NCBI GenBank assembly: GCA_014650015.1
Contig: BMUD01000011.1
Coordinates: forward strand, 62,001-126,000
From: Streptomyces griseoloalbus
GTDB taxonomy: Bacteria; Actinomycetota; Actinomycetes; Streptomycetales; Streptomycetaceae
Length of the DNA stretch: 64,000 nucleotides
Direction: 5' to 3'
Shown: one piece after another, positions 9,479-17,551 of the stretch
How positions within the stretch are numbered: position 1 is the first letter of the stretch
Layout of the letters: each line of letters opens with the position of its first letter
Notes under the pieces: model-generated
Seen by the model: only the letters and a program-made list of their open reading frames with translations
What the model was told of the DNA's origin: nothing
Database searches by the model: none
Translations under genes and position numbers: made by a program

Positions 9479-10477
9479 TCAATGGGCGGCCCCCGGCACG
9501 GGGGTGAGCAGGACCCCCTCGGCCATGAAGCGCTCGACGTTGCGCAGCGCCAGGTCGCCCATGGCCTCGCGGGTCTCCCTGGTGGCGCTGGCGATGTGGG
9601 GGAGCAGGACCACCCGGTCCGATTCCAGGAGCGCCTGGGGCACGTTCGGCTCGTCGGCGAAGACATCGAGCGCCGCACCCGCGATCCGTCCCGCCTCCAC
9701 CGCCGCGACCAGGGCCGATTCGTCGACGACGCTGCCGCGCGCGACGTTCACCAGATGGCCTTCGGGCCCGAGCGCCTCCAGTACCGCCGCCGAGACCAGC
9801 CCCTCGGTGCCCGCGCCGCCCGCCACGGTGACGACGAGCGCGTCGCACGCGGCGGCCAGCGCCTCGGCGGTAGGCAGGTGGCGGTAGGGCACGTCGGGCA
9901 CGGGGACGCGTGAGCAGTACGCCACCTCCGTGCCGAAGCCCTCGAGCCGTCGCGCGACGGCGCGGCCGATGCGGCCCAGGCCGAGGATGCCGATCCGCTT
10001 CCCGCTCACCCGGGAGGTCAGTGGAAACGGCGCCGCGGTCCACCCGCCGGCGCGCACGTACCGATCGGCCGCCGACAGCCGGCGCATGGAGTCGATCAGC
10101 CCGCCGACGGCCAGGTCGGCCACGCAGTCGGTGAGCACGTCCGGGGTGTTGCTGACGTCGATGCCGCGCGACCGGGCGCGGACCACGTCCGTGGTCTCGT
10201 AGCCGACGCCGAAGTGGACGATGGCGCCCAGCCGCGGCAGCGCGTCCATCAGCTCGTCGCCGACCCCGAACCGTGCGCTGGTCACGGCGGCGACCACCTC
10301 GCCGCCGTGGTCGCGCAGGTAGGCGGCCGGATCGGGCAGTTCGTGCAGGCGCACCGTGCGGTAGCGCTCGGTCAGGGCCCGCTCCAGGCCGGGGAGCAGG
10401 GGTGACACCTGGAGCACGGTGGCCGGAGAAGTCGGGGCGCCGGGAGTGATTTCGGTCGTAGTGCCGGGATTGGGCAT
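9479..10477 (-). CDS. D-2-hydroxyacid dehydrogenase, glyoxylate/hydroxypyruvate reductase-like
   Basis: A 332-aa NAD(P)-dependent dehydrogenase. The nucleotide-binding motif is IGILGLGRIGRAVA, the catalytic Arg is in LVNVARGSVVD, the Glu is in DVFADEPNVP and the His is in LLPHIASAT. LGLGRIG and the DEPNVP segment point to the glyoxylate/hydroxypyruvate reductase branch. The frame is open to 10678, but the first 67 codons are low-complexity. The ATG at 10477 with AGGAG 6 nt before it is the convincing start. It lies 59 nt upstream of the glucarate-dehydratase-like gene on the same strand, with the candidate operator between them. Confidence 0.87.
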   Translation of the reverse strand: MPNPGTTTEITPGAPTSPATVLQVSPLLPGLERALTERYRTVRLHELPDPAAYLRDHGGEVVAAVTSARFGVGDELMDALPRLGAIVHFGVGYETTDVVRARSRGIDVSNTPDVLTDCVADLAVGGLIDSMRRLSAADRYVRAGGWTAAPFPLTSRVSGKRIGILGLGRIGRAVARRLEGFGTEVAYCSRVPVPDVPYRHLPTAEALAAACDALVVTVAGGAGTEGLVSAAVLEALGPEGHLVNVARGSVVDESALVAAVEAGRIAGAALDVFADEPNVPQALLESDRVVLLPHIASATRETREAMGDLALRNVERFMAEGVLLTPVPGAAH

Positions 10478-10530
10478 GTGATCTCCTGTCGTCGTCGAGG
10501 GACTCCGGGACGCGCGGCACGGATGGCCGG

Positions 10531-10570
10531 GCCGGTACGGGCCGGTACGGGCCGGTACGGGCCGGGGTGG
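10531..10570. repeat. 10-bp tandem repeat in a 5' region
   Basis: Three perfect copies of gccggtacgg (10531-10560) are followed by a degenerate fourth (gccggggtgg). They lie in the divergent control region between the dehydrogenase and the ABC transporter. Each unit carries GGTACG. The copy number could vary by slippage. Confidence 0.8.
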
Positions 10571-10679
10571 GCAGCGAAAGCGAGAAGGTCGCGGGATGGA
10601 TCCGATTCCGCGCATCTCTTGACGCTGCCACGGTGCCGGTTTAGCTTCAGCGTTCACAGATGCGGACCGGGTACGCAAG

Positions 10680-10690
10680 TGTAGACAGCT
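10680..10690. promoter_or_regulatory. Candidate GntR-type operator, copy 2
   Basis: The second copy of TGTAGACAGCT, in the same orientation as at 9455, ends 60 nt before the substrate-binding protein gene. Sharing this site would place import and catabolism under one regulator. No regulator gene of that type is in the window. Confidence 0.45.
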
Positions 10691-10750
10691 CCTCGCAGTC
10701 GCCCGTACATGGAACGCGACACATCAGCACTCACCGGAGACGAGCCGACA

Positions 10751-12340
10751 ATGAAGTTCTCCGTTTCCCCCATCCCGCCCGCCGGACGACGGCGGCCCCG
10801 CGCGACGACTGCGATGCTCCTGGCGGGCACGGTGCTGTTGTCCAGCGGCTGCGCTGTGGCGGGCAGCGCCGCGGGCGACGCCGGCCGCGCGGACGGCCGC
10901 ACGCTGCGGGTGGTGCTCACTCAGGAACCACCGACCCTCGAACCCTGCGAGGCCTCCCTGACCGGCACCGGCGTCGTCGTCCGGTCCAACATCACCGAAC
11001 CGCTCGTCGAGCGCGACCCGGACTCCGGTGAACTGCACCCCCTGCTCGCCACGGGCTGGAAGCAGACGAACGAGCGCACCTGGACCTTCGACATGCGCTC
11101 CGGGGTGACCTTCCAGAACGGCGAGCCGTTCACCGCCGAGGACGCCGCCTTCTCCATCGACCGGGCCGTCAACTCCGACCTCGCCTGCAACGTCGAGGGC
11201 TATGTCTTCGGCAACGAGGACCTCGAGGTGAAGGCGGTGAGCGACACCCGGCTGACCGTCACCACCGAGCAGCCCGACCCGATCCTGCCGCTGCGCCTGA
11301 GCTTCGTGGAGATCGTGCCGCGCACGACCGACGCCGAGGCCAAGGTCCGTATCCCCATCGGCACCGGCCCCTACGCCGTCAGCTCCTGGCAGCCGGGGGC
11401 GGCGATCTCCCTCGAGCGCCACGACGACTACTGGGGCGACGCCCCGGCCTTCCCCCGGGCCCGCTACGTCTGGCGGAGCGACGCGAGCGTCCGGGCCGCC
11501 ATGATCGACAAGGGGGAGGCGGAGATCGCGGTCGCCCTCGACCCGATCGAGGCGGAGAAGGACACGACGGCCTCCTTCCCCAACAACGAGACGACCGCGC
11601 TGCGGCTGGACGGCCGCGAGGCGCCGCTCGACGACATCCGGGTACGCCGCGCCGTCGACCTGGCCGTGGACCGCGACGGCATCATCGACGCCCTGCTCGG
11701 CGGACTCGCCGAACCGGCCGGGCAACTGGTCCCGCCCGGAGTGGTGGGCCACAACGACGAGATCGAGCCCGTCCGGCAGAACGTGGCCCGGGCCAAGGCC
11801 CTGGTCGAGGAGGCGAAGGCCGACGGCGTGCCCGTCGACCGGCAGATCACCCTGGTCGCCCGCAACGGCATGTTCGCCGGGGTGTCGGAGACCGCGGAGG
11901 CCCTCCAGTACCAGATGCAGCAGATCGGGCTGAACGTCAAGGTCCGTATGGCGGACACCGCCACCCAGCTCCAGTACCAGCTCCGGCCGCTGCCCAAGGG
12001 CGTCGGTCCCATCGCCCTGCTGATCATGCACGGCAACCAGGCCGGTGACGCGGCCTTCACCACCAGCCAGTACCTGCTGAGCGACGGACCGCAGTCCGCC
12101 TTCGGCACCGAGGAGCTCGACCGGCGGATCGCCGAGGCGGGCGCGCTCTCCGGCGCGGAACGCCAGAAGGCCTTCGCGGAGCTGCTCGCCGACCAGAACA
12201 AGACGGTCGTTCAGTACACCCATCTGGCCCACATGAGCGGACTGCTCGGCCTGTCACGGTCGATCCGGTACGAACCGAACTCCGCCACCGGCGACGAGAT
12301 GCGGCTGGCAGAGGTCAGCCCGGCGAAGGCGAAGCACTGA
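10751..12340 (+). CDS. ABC transporter substrate-binding lipoprotein (SBP family 5)
   Basis: A 529-aa extracytoplasmic binding protein of the peptide/nickel/oligosaccharide class. It starts with a basic region and a hydrophobic signal ending LLSSGC, whose Cys is the likely lipid anchor although the -3 position is Ser rather than Leu. The fold-specific segments are LRVVLTQEPPTLEPCEA, LVERDPDSGELHPLLATGW and GTGPYAVSSWQPG. The ATG at 10751 has GGAGA 10 nt upstream; the upstream ATG at 10709 would put 14 odd residues before the signal. Two permeases and two ATPases follow with 1-nt gaps or overlaps. The context suggests import of a sugar acid or conjugate rather than peptides. Confidence 0.87.
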   Translation: MKFSVSPIPPAGRRRPRATTAMLLAGTVLLSSGCAVAGSAAGDAGRADGRTLRVVLTQEPPTLEPCEASLTGTGVVVRSNITEPLVERDPDSGELHPLLATGWKQTNERTWTFDMRSGVTFQNGEPFTAEDAAFSIDRAVNSDLACNVEGYVFGNEDLEVKAVSDTRLTVTTEQPDPILPLRLSFVEIVPRTTDAEAKVRIPIGTGPYAVSSWQPGAAISLERHDDYWGDAPAFPRARYVWRSDASVRAAMIDKGEAEIAVALDPIEAEKDTTASFPNNETTALRLDGREAPLDDIRVRRAVDLAVDRDGIIDALLGGLAEPAGQLVPPGVVGHNDEIEPVRQNVARAKALVEEAKADGVPVDRQITLVARNGMFAGVSETAEALQYQMQQIGLNVKVRMADTATQLQYQLRPLPKGVGPIALLIMHGNQAGDAAFTTSQYLLSDGPQSAFGTEELDRRIAEAGALSGAERQKAFAELLADQNKTVVQYTHLAHMSGLLGLSRSIRYEPNSATGDEMRLAEVSPAKAKH

Positions 12341-12341
12341 C

Positions 12342-13271
12342 ATGGTTCCTTTTCTGCGTAAACGCATCCTCTCCAGCGCCATCCCCCTGGTGTGCGTGGT
12401 GCTGGGCGTGTTCTTCCTGGCCCGGATGACCGGCAACCCGGTCGACCTCTATCTCCCGCTGAGCGCCACCGCCGAGCAGCGCGCGGAGTTCTCCGCCGCG
12501 CAGGGCTTCGACCTCTCCGTCCCGGCACAGCTGTGGAACTACCTGGTCGACGCCGCGCACCTGGACTTCGGCACCTCCCTCAGGACCGGGCAGTCCGCGA
12601 CCTCGATGGTGCTCGACGCCTTCCCCGTCACCCTGCAGCTCGCCGGCGTCACCATGCTGCTGGCCATCACCGGAGCGGTACTGATCGGCAGCCTGGCCGC
12701 CTACCGGCCCAACTCCCTGGTCGACCGGGTCGCCAGTCTGCTGTCGATGACGGCCGCCAGCATCCCCGACTTCTGGTTCGCCGTCATGGGCGTCCTGGTC
12801 TTCGGCGTGAGCCTCGCCTGGCTGCCCACCTCGGGCACCCTGGGCGGACCCGAGATCTGGGTCCTGCCCATCGCGACCCTGCTGATCCGGCCGTTCGGTG
12901 TGCTGGTCCAGGTGGTGCGCGGCAGCATGGTCTCCGCGCTCTCCGCGCCCTACGTCAAGATCGCCCGGAGCAAGGGCGCCACGCCCCGCCGGGTGATCTT
13001 CGGCCACGCCCTGCGCAACGCGGTGACGCCGGTGCTGACCGTGGCCGGTGACCTGACGGTGGGCCTGGTCAACGGCGCCGTGATCGTGGAGACGATCTTC
13101 GGCTGGCCCGGCATCGGCAAGCTCATGATCGACTCCATCCTCCAGCGCGACTTCGCGGTCCTCCAGGCAGCCGTGCTGCTCACCGCGGTGACCATCTTCG
13201 CGCTGAACATCATCGTCGACGTCTGCCATGCGCTGACCGACCCCCGAGTGCGTCAGGCGGTGCCGGCGTGA
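12342..13271 (+). CDS. ABC permease, DppB type
   Basis: A 309-aa inner-membrane permease. The N-terminal helix after the KRILSS start is followed by an extracytoplasmic domain, then five to six helices. The EAA loop that contacts the ATPase is readable as YVKIARSKGATPRRVIFGHALRN, followed by the typical VNGAVIVETIFGWPGIG. It begins one base after the binding-protein stop and overlaps the next permease region, so it belongs to the same operon. Confidence 0.92.
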   Translation: MVPFLRKRILSSAIPLVCVVLGVFFLARMTGNPVDLYLPLSATAEQRAEFSAAQGFDLSVPAQLWNYLVDAAHLDFGTSLRTGQSATSMVLDAFPVTLQLAGVTMLLAITGAVLIGSLAAYRPNSLVDRVASLLSMTAASIPDFWFAVMGVLVFGVSLAWLPTSGTLGGPEIWVLPIATLLIRPFGVLVQVVRGSMVSALSAPYVKIARSKGATPRRVIFGHALRNAVTPVLTVAGDLTVGLVNGAVIVETIFGWPGIGKLMIDSILQRDFAVLQAAVLLTAVTIFALNIIVDVCHALTDPRVRQAVPA

Positions 13272-13285
13272 GCGAAGGAAGCACC

Positions 13286-14263
13286 ATGACCGAAGCAGAG
13301 TCCTCCGCCGTCGACGGCACGGCACCCGTGAAGGACGCCGCCCCCGCCCGGAACCGTCCGCCGAGCTGGTGGCTGCTGCTCGGCCGGGACCGCGCCGCGG
13401 CCGTCGGAGCCGTCATCCTCACCGTGGTCGTCCTCGTCGCCCTCTTCGGCCGGCTGTTCATCGGCGACCGCGCCCGGCGCCAGGACCTGGACGCCTCCCT
13501 GCGGCCACCGTCCCTGGGCGACGGGGTGTACGGACTGCTCGGCACCGACGTCCTCGGGCGCAGCGTGCTGGCCCGTCTGATCGACGCGGCGGCGACGACC
13601 CTGTCCGTGGCCGTCCCCGCGGTCCTGTGCTCGCTGCTGATCGGATCGGCCCTCGGCCTGTGGGCCGGCTACCACGGCGGGCGCCGGGAGAGCGTGGTGA
13701 TGCGCGTCGCCGACGTCATCCTCAGCTTCCCCTCCCTGCTCATCGCGGTGGTCGTCCTCTACGTCTTCTCGCCCTCCGCGCTGAACATCGTGCTGATCCT
13801 CGCCGTGGCCCGCATCCCGGTGTATCTGCGCACCTCCCGGGCCGAGGCGGCCGAACTGCGCAGCCGGCTCTTCGTCGACGCGGCCCGCACCTTCGGCACA
13901 CCCAGCCGGCACATCATCTACCGGCACATCCTGCCGATCGCCCTGCCGACGCTGCTGACCGTCGCCACCCTCGACTTCTGCTTCGTGATGCTCACCGAGT
14001 CCTCGCTGAGCTTCCTGGGCATCGGAATCCAGCCCCCGGACGTCAGCTGGGGACTGATGGTCGCCCAGGGCCGGCAGTACCTCCAGACCGCCTGGTGGAT
14101 CACGGTGCTGCCCGGCCTCGCCATCGTGCTCACCACCGTGTCCGCCACGGTGCTCGCCGCCTGGGCACGCATCGCCACCGACCCCGCCCAGCGCTGGCGG
14201 CTGACGCTGCCCCGCAAGCGCCGCGGTGCCTCCGCCGCCGTTCCTCCGGAGATGATCCCGTGA
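13286..14263 (+). CDS. ABC permease, DppC type
   Basis: A 325-aa permease with an N-terminal helix (AAAVGAVILTVVVLVALFG), the DppC-type GTDVLGRSVLARL motif and the ATPase-contact loop FVDAARTFGTPSRHIIYRHILP. The ESSLSFLGIGIQPPDVSWG motif near the end is characteristic. GTG 13268 overlaps the previous stop as GTGA and is an alternative start. I prefer ATG 13286 because GAAGGA sits 6 nt before it. Confidence 0.9.
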   Translation: MTEAESSAVDGTAPVKDAAPARNRPPSWWLLLGRDRAAAVGAVILTVVVLVALFGRLFIGDRARRQDLDASLRPPSLGDGVYGLLGTDVLGRSVLARLIDAAATTLSVAVPAVLCSLLIGSALGLWAGYHGGRRESVVMRVADVILSFPSLLIAVVVLYVFSPSALNIVLILAVARIPVYLRTSRAEAAELRSRLFVDAARTFGTPSRHIIYRHILPIALPTLLTVATLDFCFVMLTESSLSFLGIGIQPPDVSWGLMVAQGRQYLQTAWWITVLPGLAIVLTTVSATVLAAWARIATDPAQRWRLTLPRKRRGASAAVPPEMIP

Positions 14264-15270
14264 CGACCACTTCCGCCCCCGCCCCGTCCGCCACCGAACC
14301 CGCCCTCGACGTGGAAGGGCTGTGCGTGGACCTGAACACGGCCTCCGGCACGTTGCGCGCCGTGGACGGCGTCAGCTTCAGCGTCCGCCGCGGCCGCACC
14401 CTGGCCCTGCTCGGCGAGTCCGGCTGCGGCAAGTCGATGACCGCGCTCTCGGTGGTGGGACTCCTGGACCCCGCCGCCGAGGTGACCGGCGGCGCCGTGC
14501 GGGTCAGGGGCAAGGACACCCTGCGCATGAGCGCGGCGGAACGCCGCAAGCTGGCCGGCCCCGTCCTGTCCATCGTCTTCCAGGACGCCCTGACCGCCCT
14601 CAACCCGGTGCAGCCGGTGGGCCGGCAGATCGGCGAGCCGTTCCGCATCCACCGCGGACTCTCCCGGCGGCAGGCCGAGGAGAAGGCGGTCGAGCTCATG
14701 ACCCGCGTGGGCATTCCCGAGCCGAGGCAGCGGGCCAAGTCCTATCCGCACCAGTTCTCCGGCGGCATGCGCCAGCGGCTGCTGATCGCGATGGCCGTCG
14801 CCCTCGACCCCGACGTGCTCATCGCCGACGAGCCGACCACCGCGCTCGACGTCACCGTCCAGGCGCAGATCATGCGGCTGCTGCGGGACCTCCAGGACGA
14901 GCGGGACATGGCCGTCGTCCTGATCACCCACGACCTGGCCGTGGTCGCCCAGCGCGCGGACGACGTGGTCGTGATGTACGCGGGCACGGTCGTGGAGAAC
15001 GGACCGGTGCACGACGTCTTCTCCTCCCCCCGCCACCCGTACACCCGCGGACTGCTCGACTCGGTCCCGGAGGACGCCGAGCGCGGGCGCCCGCTGCCCG
15101 CCGTCCCCGGCAGCCCGCCCGAGCTGAGCGCCGTACCGCCCGGCTGCGTCTTCCAGGCCCGCTGCCCCCTGGTGCGGGAGCGATGCGTCCGGGAGCGGCC
15201 GTCCCTGCGCAGCACCGGCGACGGACGTTCGGCCGCCTGCCACTTCTCCGAGGAGCTCGACCGTGCCTGA
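14260..15270 (+). CDS. ABC transporter ATPase, DppD type
   Basis: A 336-aa ATPase. Walker A is GESGCGKS, the Q-loop is in [12 protein letters not shown], the signature is FSGGMRQR, Walker B is [12 protein letters not shown] and the switch His is in LITHDLAVV. The C-terminal oligopeptide-type domain with its Cys-containing FQARCPL segment is present. The GTG start at 14260 overlaps the permease stop (GTGA), with GGAG 8 nt ahead. It pairs with the next gene to power the importer. Confidence 0.93.
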   Translation: MTTTSAPAPSATEPALDVEGLCVDLNTASGTLRAVDGVSFSVRRGRTLALLGESGCGKSMTALSVVGLLDPAAEVTGGAVRVRGKDTLRMSAAERRKLAGPVLSIVFQDALTALNPVQPVGRQIGEPFRIHRGLSRRQAEEKAVELMTRVGIPEPRQRAKSYPHQFSGGMRQRLLIAMAVALDPDVLIADEPTTALDVTVQAQIMRLLRDLQDERDMAVVLITHDLAVVAQRADDVVVMYAGTVVENGPVHDVFSSPRHPYTRGLLDSVPEDAERGRPLPAVPGSPPELSAVPPGCVFQARCPLVRERCVRERPSLRSTGDGRSAACHFSEELDRA

Positions 15271-16315
15271 GTCCCGCACCACCACCGCCACCCCCGGCCC
15301 CCGCGCGGACGGACCCGACGCACACCCGCCGCTGCTGGAGGTCCGCGGGGTCACCAAGAGCTTCGGCAGCGGCCGGCGCCGGCTCACCGCCCTGGACGGA
15401 GTGGACATCCAGCTCGGCCGGGGGCAGACCCTCGGGCTCGTCGGCGAGTCCGGCTGCGGCAAGTCCACCCTGGCCCGCGTCCTGCTCGGGCTGGAGCGAC
15501 CCGACGCCGGAACGGTGCGGTACGACGGCGTCGACCCCTTCGCCCTGCGCGGCAAGGACCTGCTGAACTGGCGTCGCCGCGTCCAGATGGTCTTCCAGGA
15601 CCCCTTCGCCTCGCTCAATGCCCGCATGTCGGCCGCCGACCTGATCGGCGAGCCCTGGCGCACCCACCGCGACGTGGTCCCGGACGCCAAGGCCCGCGAG
15701 AAGCGGATCCGTGAACTGCTCTCCCTGGTCGGGCTGCGGGAGAGCGACGCCCACCGCTACCCCAACGAGTTCTCCGGCGGTCAGCGCCAGCGCATCGGCA
15801 TCGCCCGCGCCCTGGCCCTGGACCCCGACCTCATCGTGTGCGACGAGCCGGTCTCCGCCCTGGACCTGTCGGTGCAGGCACAGGTCCTCAACGTGCTCTC
15901 GGAACTCCAGTCGCGCCTCGGCGTCGCGTACGTCTTCATCTCCCACGACCTGTCCGTGGTGCGGTACATCTCCGACCGGGTGACGGTGATGTACCTGGGC
16001 AAGGTCATCGAACACGGGGAGACCGAGGACGTGTTCGACCGTCCGCAGCACCCCTACACCGCGGCGCTGATGTCGGCCGCACCGGTCCTGGACACCTCCC
16101 GCGCCACCGACGACCAGGAGATCCAGCTCAAGGGCGAGATCCCCTCGCCCTTCGACATCCCGTCCGGCTGCCGCTTCCGCACCCGGTGCTGGCGCGCCGA
16201 GGACCGGTGCGCCACCGAGGCGCCGCCGGCCGTCGTCCGGGAGCGGGAGGGTGCGGGCGACGCCCACACCGCCCTGTGCCACTTCCCGCTGGAGGCGCGG
16301 TCTGCGTGGGCATGA
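15263..16315 (+). CDS. ABC transporter ATPase, DppF type
   Basis: A 350-aa ATPase partner of the preceding gene, overlapping it by 8 nt. Walker A is GESGCGKST, the signature is FSGGQRQR, Walker B is [12 protein letters not shown] and the switch is FISHDLSVV. The C-terminal [12 protein letters not shown] region is the usual oligopeptide-type tail. The GTG start at 15263 has GAGGAG just upstream. Confidence 0.93.
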   Translation: MPESRTTTATPGPRADGPDAHPPLLEVRGVTKSFGSGRRRLTALDGVDIQLGRGQTLGLVGESGCGKSTLARVLLGLERPDAGTVRYDGVDPFALRGKDLLNWRRRVQMVFQDPFASLNARMSAADLIGEPWRTHRDVVPDAKAREKRIRELLSLVGLRESDAHRYPNEFSGGQRQRIGIARALALDPDLIVCDEPVSALDLSVQAQVLNVLSELQSRLGVAYVFISHDLSVVRYISDRVTVMYLGKVIEHGETEDVFDRPQHPYTAALMSAAPVLDTSRATDDQEIQLKGEIPSPFDIPSGCRFRTRCWRAEDRCATEAPPAVVREREGAGDAHTALCHFPLEARSAWA

Positions 16316-17031
16316 GCGGAGGGGAGTTCGCCCTGCTCTCCCTCACGGTCGCCATCGGCGCGGTCCTCCAGGTCTCCGTCGGCTTCGGCCTGGGCATGAT
16401 CGCCGCTCCGGTGTTCTCCCTGGTCGACCCGACGCTCGCACCAGCGGTGGTGCTGCTGCTCGCCGCCGGTGTGACGGCGGCGGTGCTGGCACGCGAGGGG
16501 GGCGGGGCGGATCTGCGCGGCTGCGGCTGGGCCCTCGTCGGACGGGTGCCGGGAGTGGTGGCCGGCGCGCTGCTCGTGGTGTTCCTGCCGGCCCGCTACC
16601 TCGCGCTGCTCATCGCCGGGGTGGTCCTCGCCGGCGTCGCGGCGAGCGCGGCGGGCTTCGCCCCGCGGCCGCGGCGCTCCTCGGTGCTCCTGGCCGGTAT
16701 GGCGTCGGGGGTGATGGGCACGGCCACGTCCATCGGAGGCCCGCCGATGGCGATGGTGTGGCAGCGGCTGACCGGGCCACGGCTGCGGGCCACGATGAGC
16801 GCGTTCTTCCTCGCCGGCTCGCTGATGAGCCTGGCCGCGCTGGCGGCGGCCGGCGCGGTCGACGCCCACACCCTGCGACGCACCGCGCTGCTCGCGCCCG
16901 CGGCGATCGCCGGAGTACTGCTCGCCCGCCCCCTGACCCGCCGGCTGAACGCGCACCGCACGCGCACGGCGGCCATGGGGCTCGCGGTCGCCGGCGCGGT
17001 GGGACTGGTGGCGCAGCAACTGAGTGCTTAG
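16312..17031 (+). CDS. TauE/SafE-family membrane permease
   Basis: A 239-aa protein made almost wholly of hydrophobic helices (about eight), with the family-typical FGLGMIAAPVFSLVDP and GTATSIGGPPMAMVW segments in the two halves. The family exports or imports sulfite, sulfoacetate or related small organic anions. The ATG overlaps the ATPase stop (ATGA), so it is the last gene of the transporter operon. GTG 16306 with GGAGG ahead is an alternative start. Export of an acidic by-product of the pathway is a reasonable guess, no more. Confidence 0.8.
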   Translation: MSGGEFALLSLTVAIGAVLQVSVGFGLGMIAAPVFSLVDPTLAPAVVLLLAAGVTAAVLAREGGGADLRGCGWALVGRVPGVVAGALLVVFLPARYLALLIAGVVLAGVAASAAGFAPRPRRSSVLLAGMASGVMGTATSIGGPPMAMVWQRLTGPRLRATMSAFFLAGSLMSLAALAAAGAVDAHTLRRTALLAPAAIAGVLLARPLTRRLNAHRTRTAAMGLAVAGAVGLVAQQLSA

Positions 17032-17250
17032 ACGAGGGCCACCGAGTGCTCGGCAGCAGGCCGCTGAGTGCCTGGCCGAGGGCTGAGGAGGGGTCCTGGT
17101 GCGCCCGGTGACCGTACCGAGCGTCTTCTGAGGCCACGGGCCCGCCGAAGATACGGAACTCTCCCGATGCGGCCGGCCCGCCTCACAGACGACGGTGGAG
17201 GCGTCGCAGAAAGCGATGCCCGACACCGCGTCCTGGGGGGGGATCACACC

Positions 17251-17424
17251 ATGTTCGCGTACGCCTTCCACCACCTCCGCCACGACGACCTCGTCCGCCG
17301 GGCCGAGCACGAGCGCCAGGCACGCGAGGCCCGCCGCCTCCGCCGCGCCGCCCGCCGGGAAGCCGCCGCCGGAGTCACCGGACCCGAAGGCCGTACGTGG
17401 CGCCGGCACGCCCGAGCCGTGTGA
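17251..17424 (+). CDS. Conserved small basic protein (57 aa)
   Basis: It starts MFAYAFHHLRHDDLVRRAEH and continues with an Arg/Ala/Glu-rich amphipathic helix. Small proteins of this shape are widespread in Streptomyces, with no known role. The ATG has a run of seven G bases about 10 nt upstream as a ribosome site. It may precede the LuxR regulator on one transcript, with a 127-nt gap. Codon third positions are strongly G/C. Confidence 0.65.
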   Translation: MFAYAFHHLRHDDLVRRAEHERQAREARRLRRAARREAAAGVTGPEGRTWRRHARAV

Positions 17425-17429
17425 ACCCC

Positions 17430-17460
17430 GCGCGGGGGACGGTGGCCGCGCGGGGGACGG
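17430..17460. repeat. Direct repeat ahead of the LAL regulator gene
   Basis: The 13-mer GCGCGGGGGACGG occurs at 17430-17442 and again at 17448-17460. It lies in the short gap before the large regulator. It may be only a GC-rich simple repeat. Confidence 0.5.
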
Positions 17461-17551
17461 CCGCCGTCCCCGGGACCCGGGTGCGCCCGCCGCGGCCACG
17501 GGGGCGCGCAGCGGTGCCCCGTCGCCGGCGGCGCGTGCGATGCTCGGGGGC

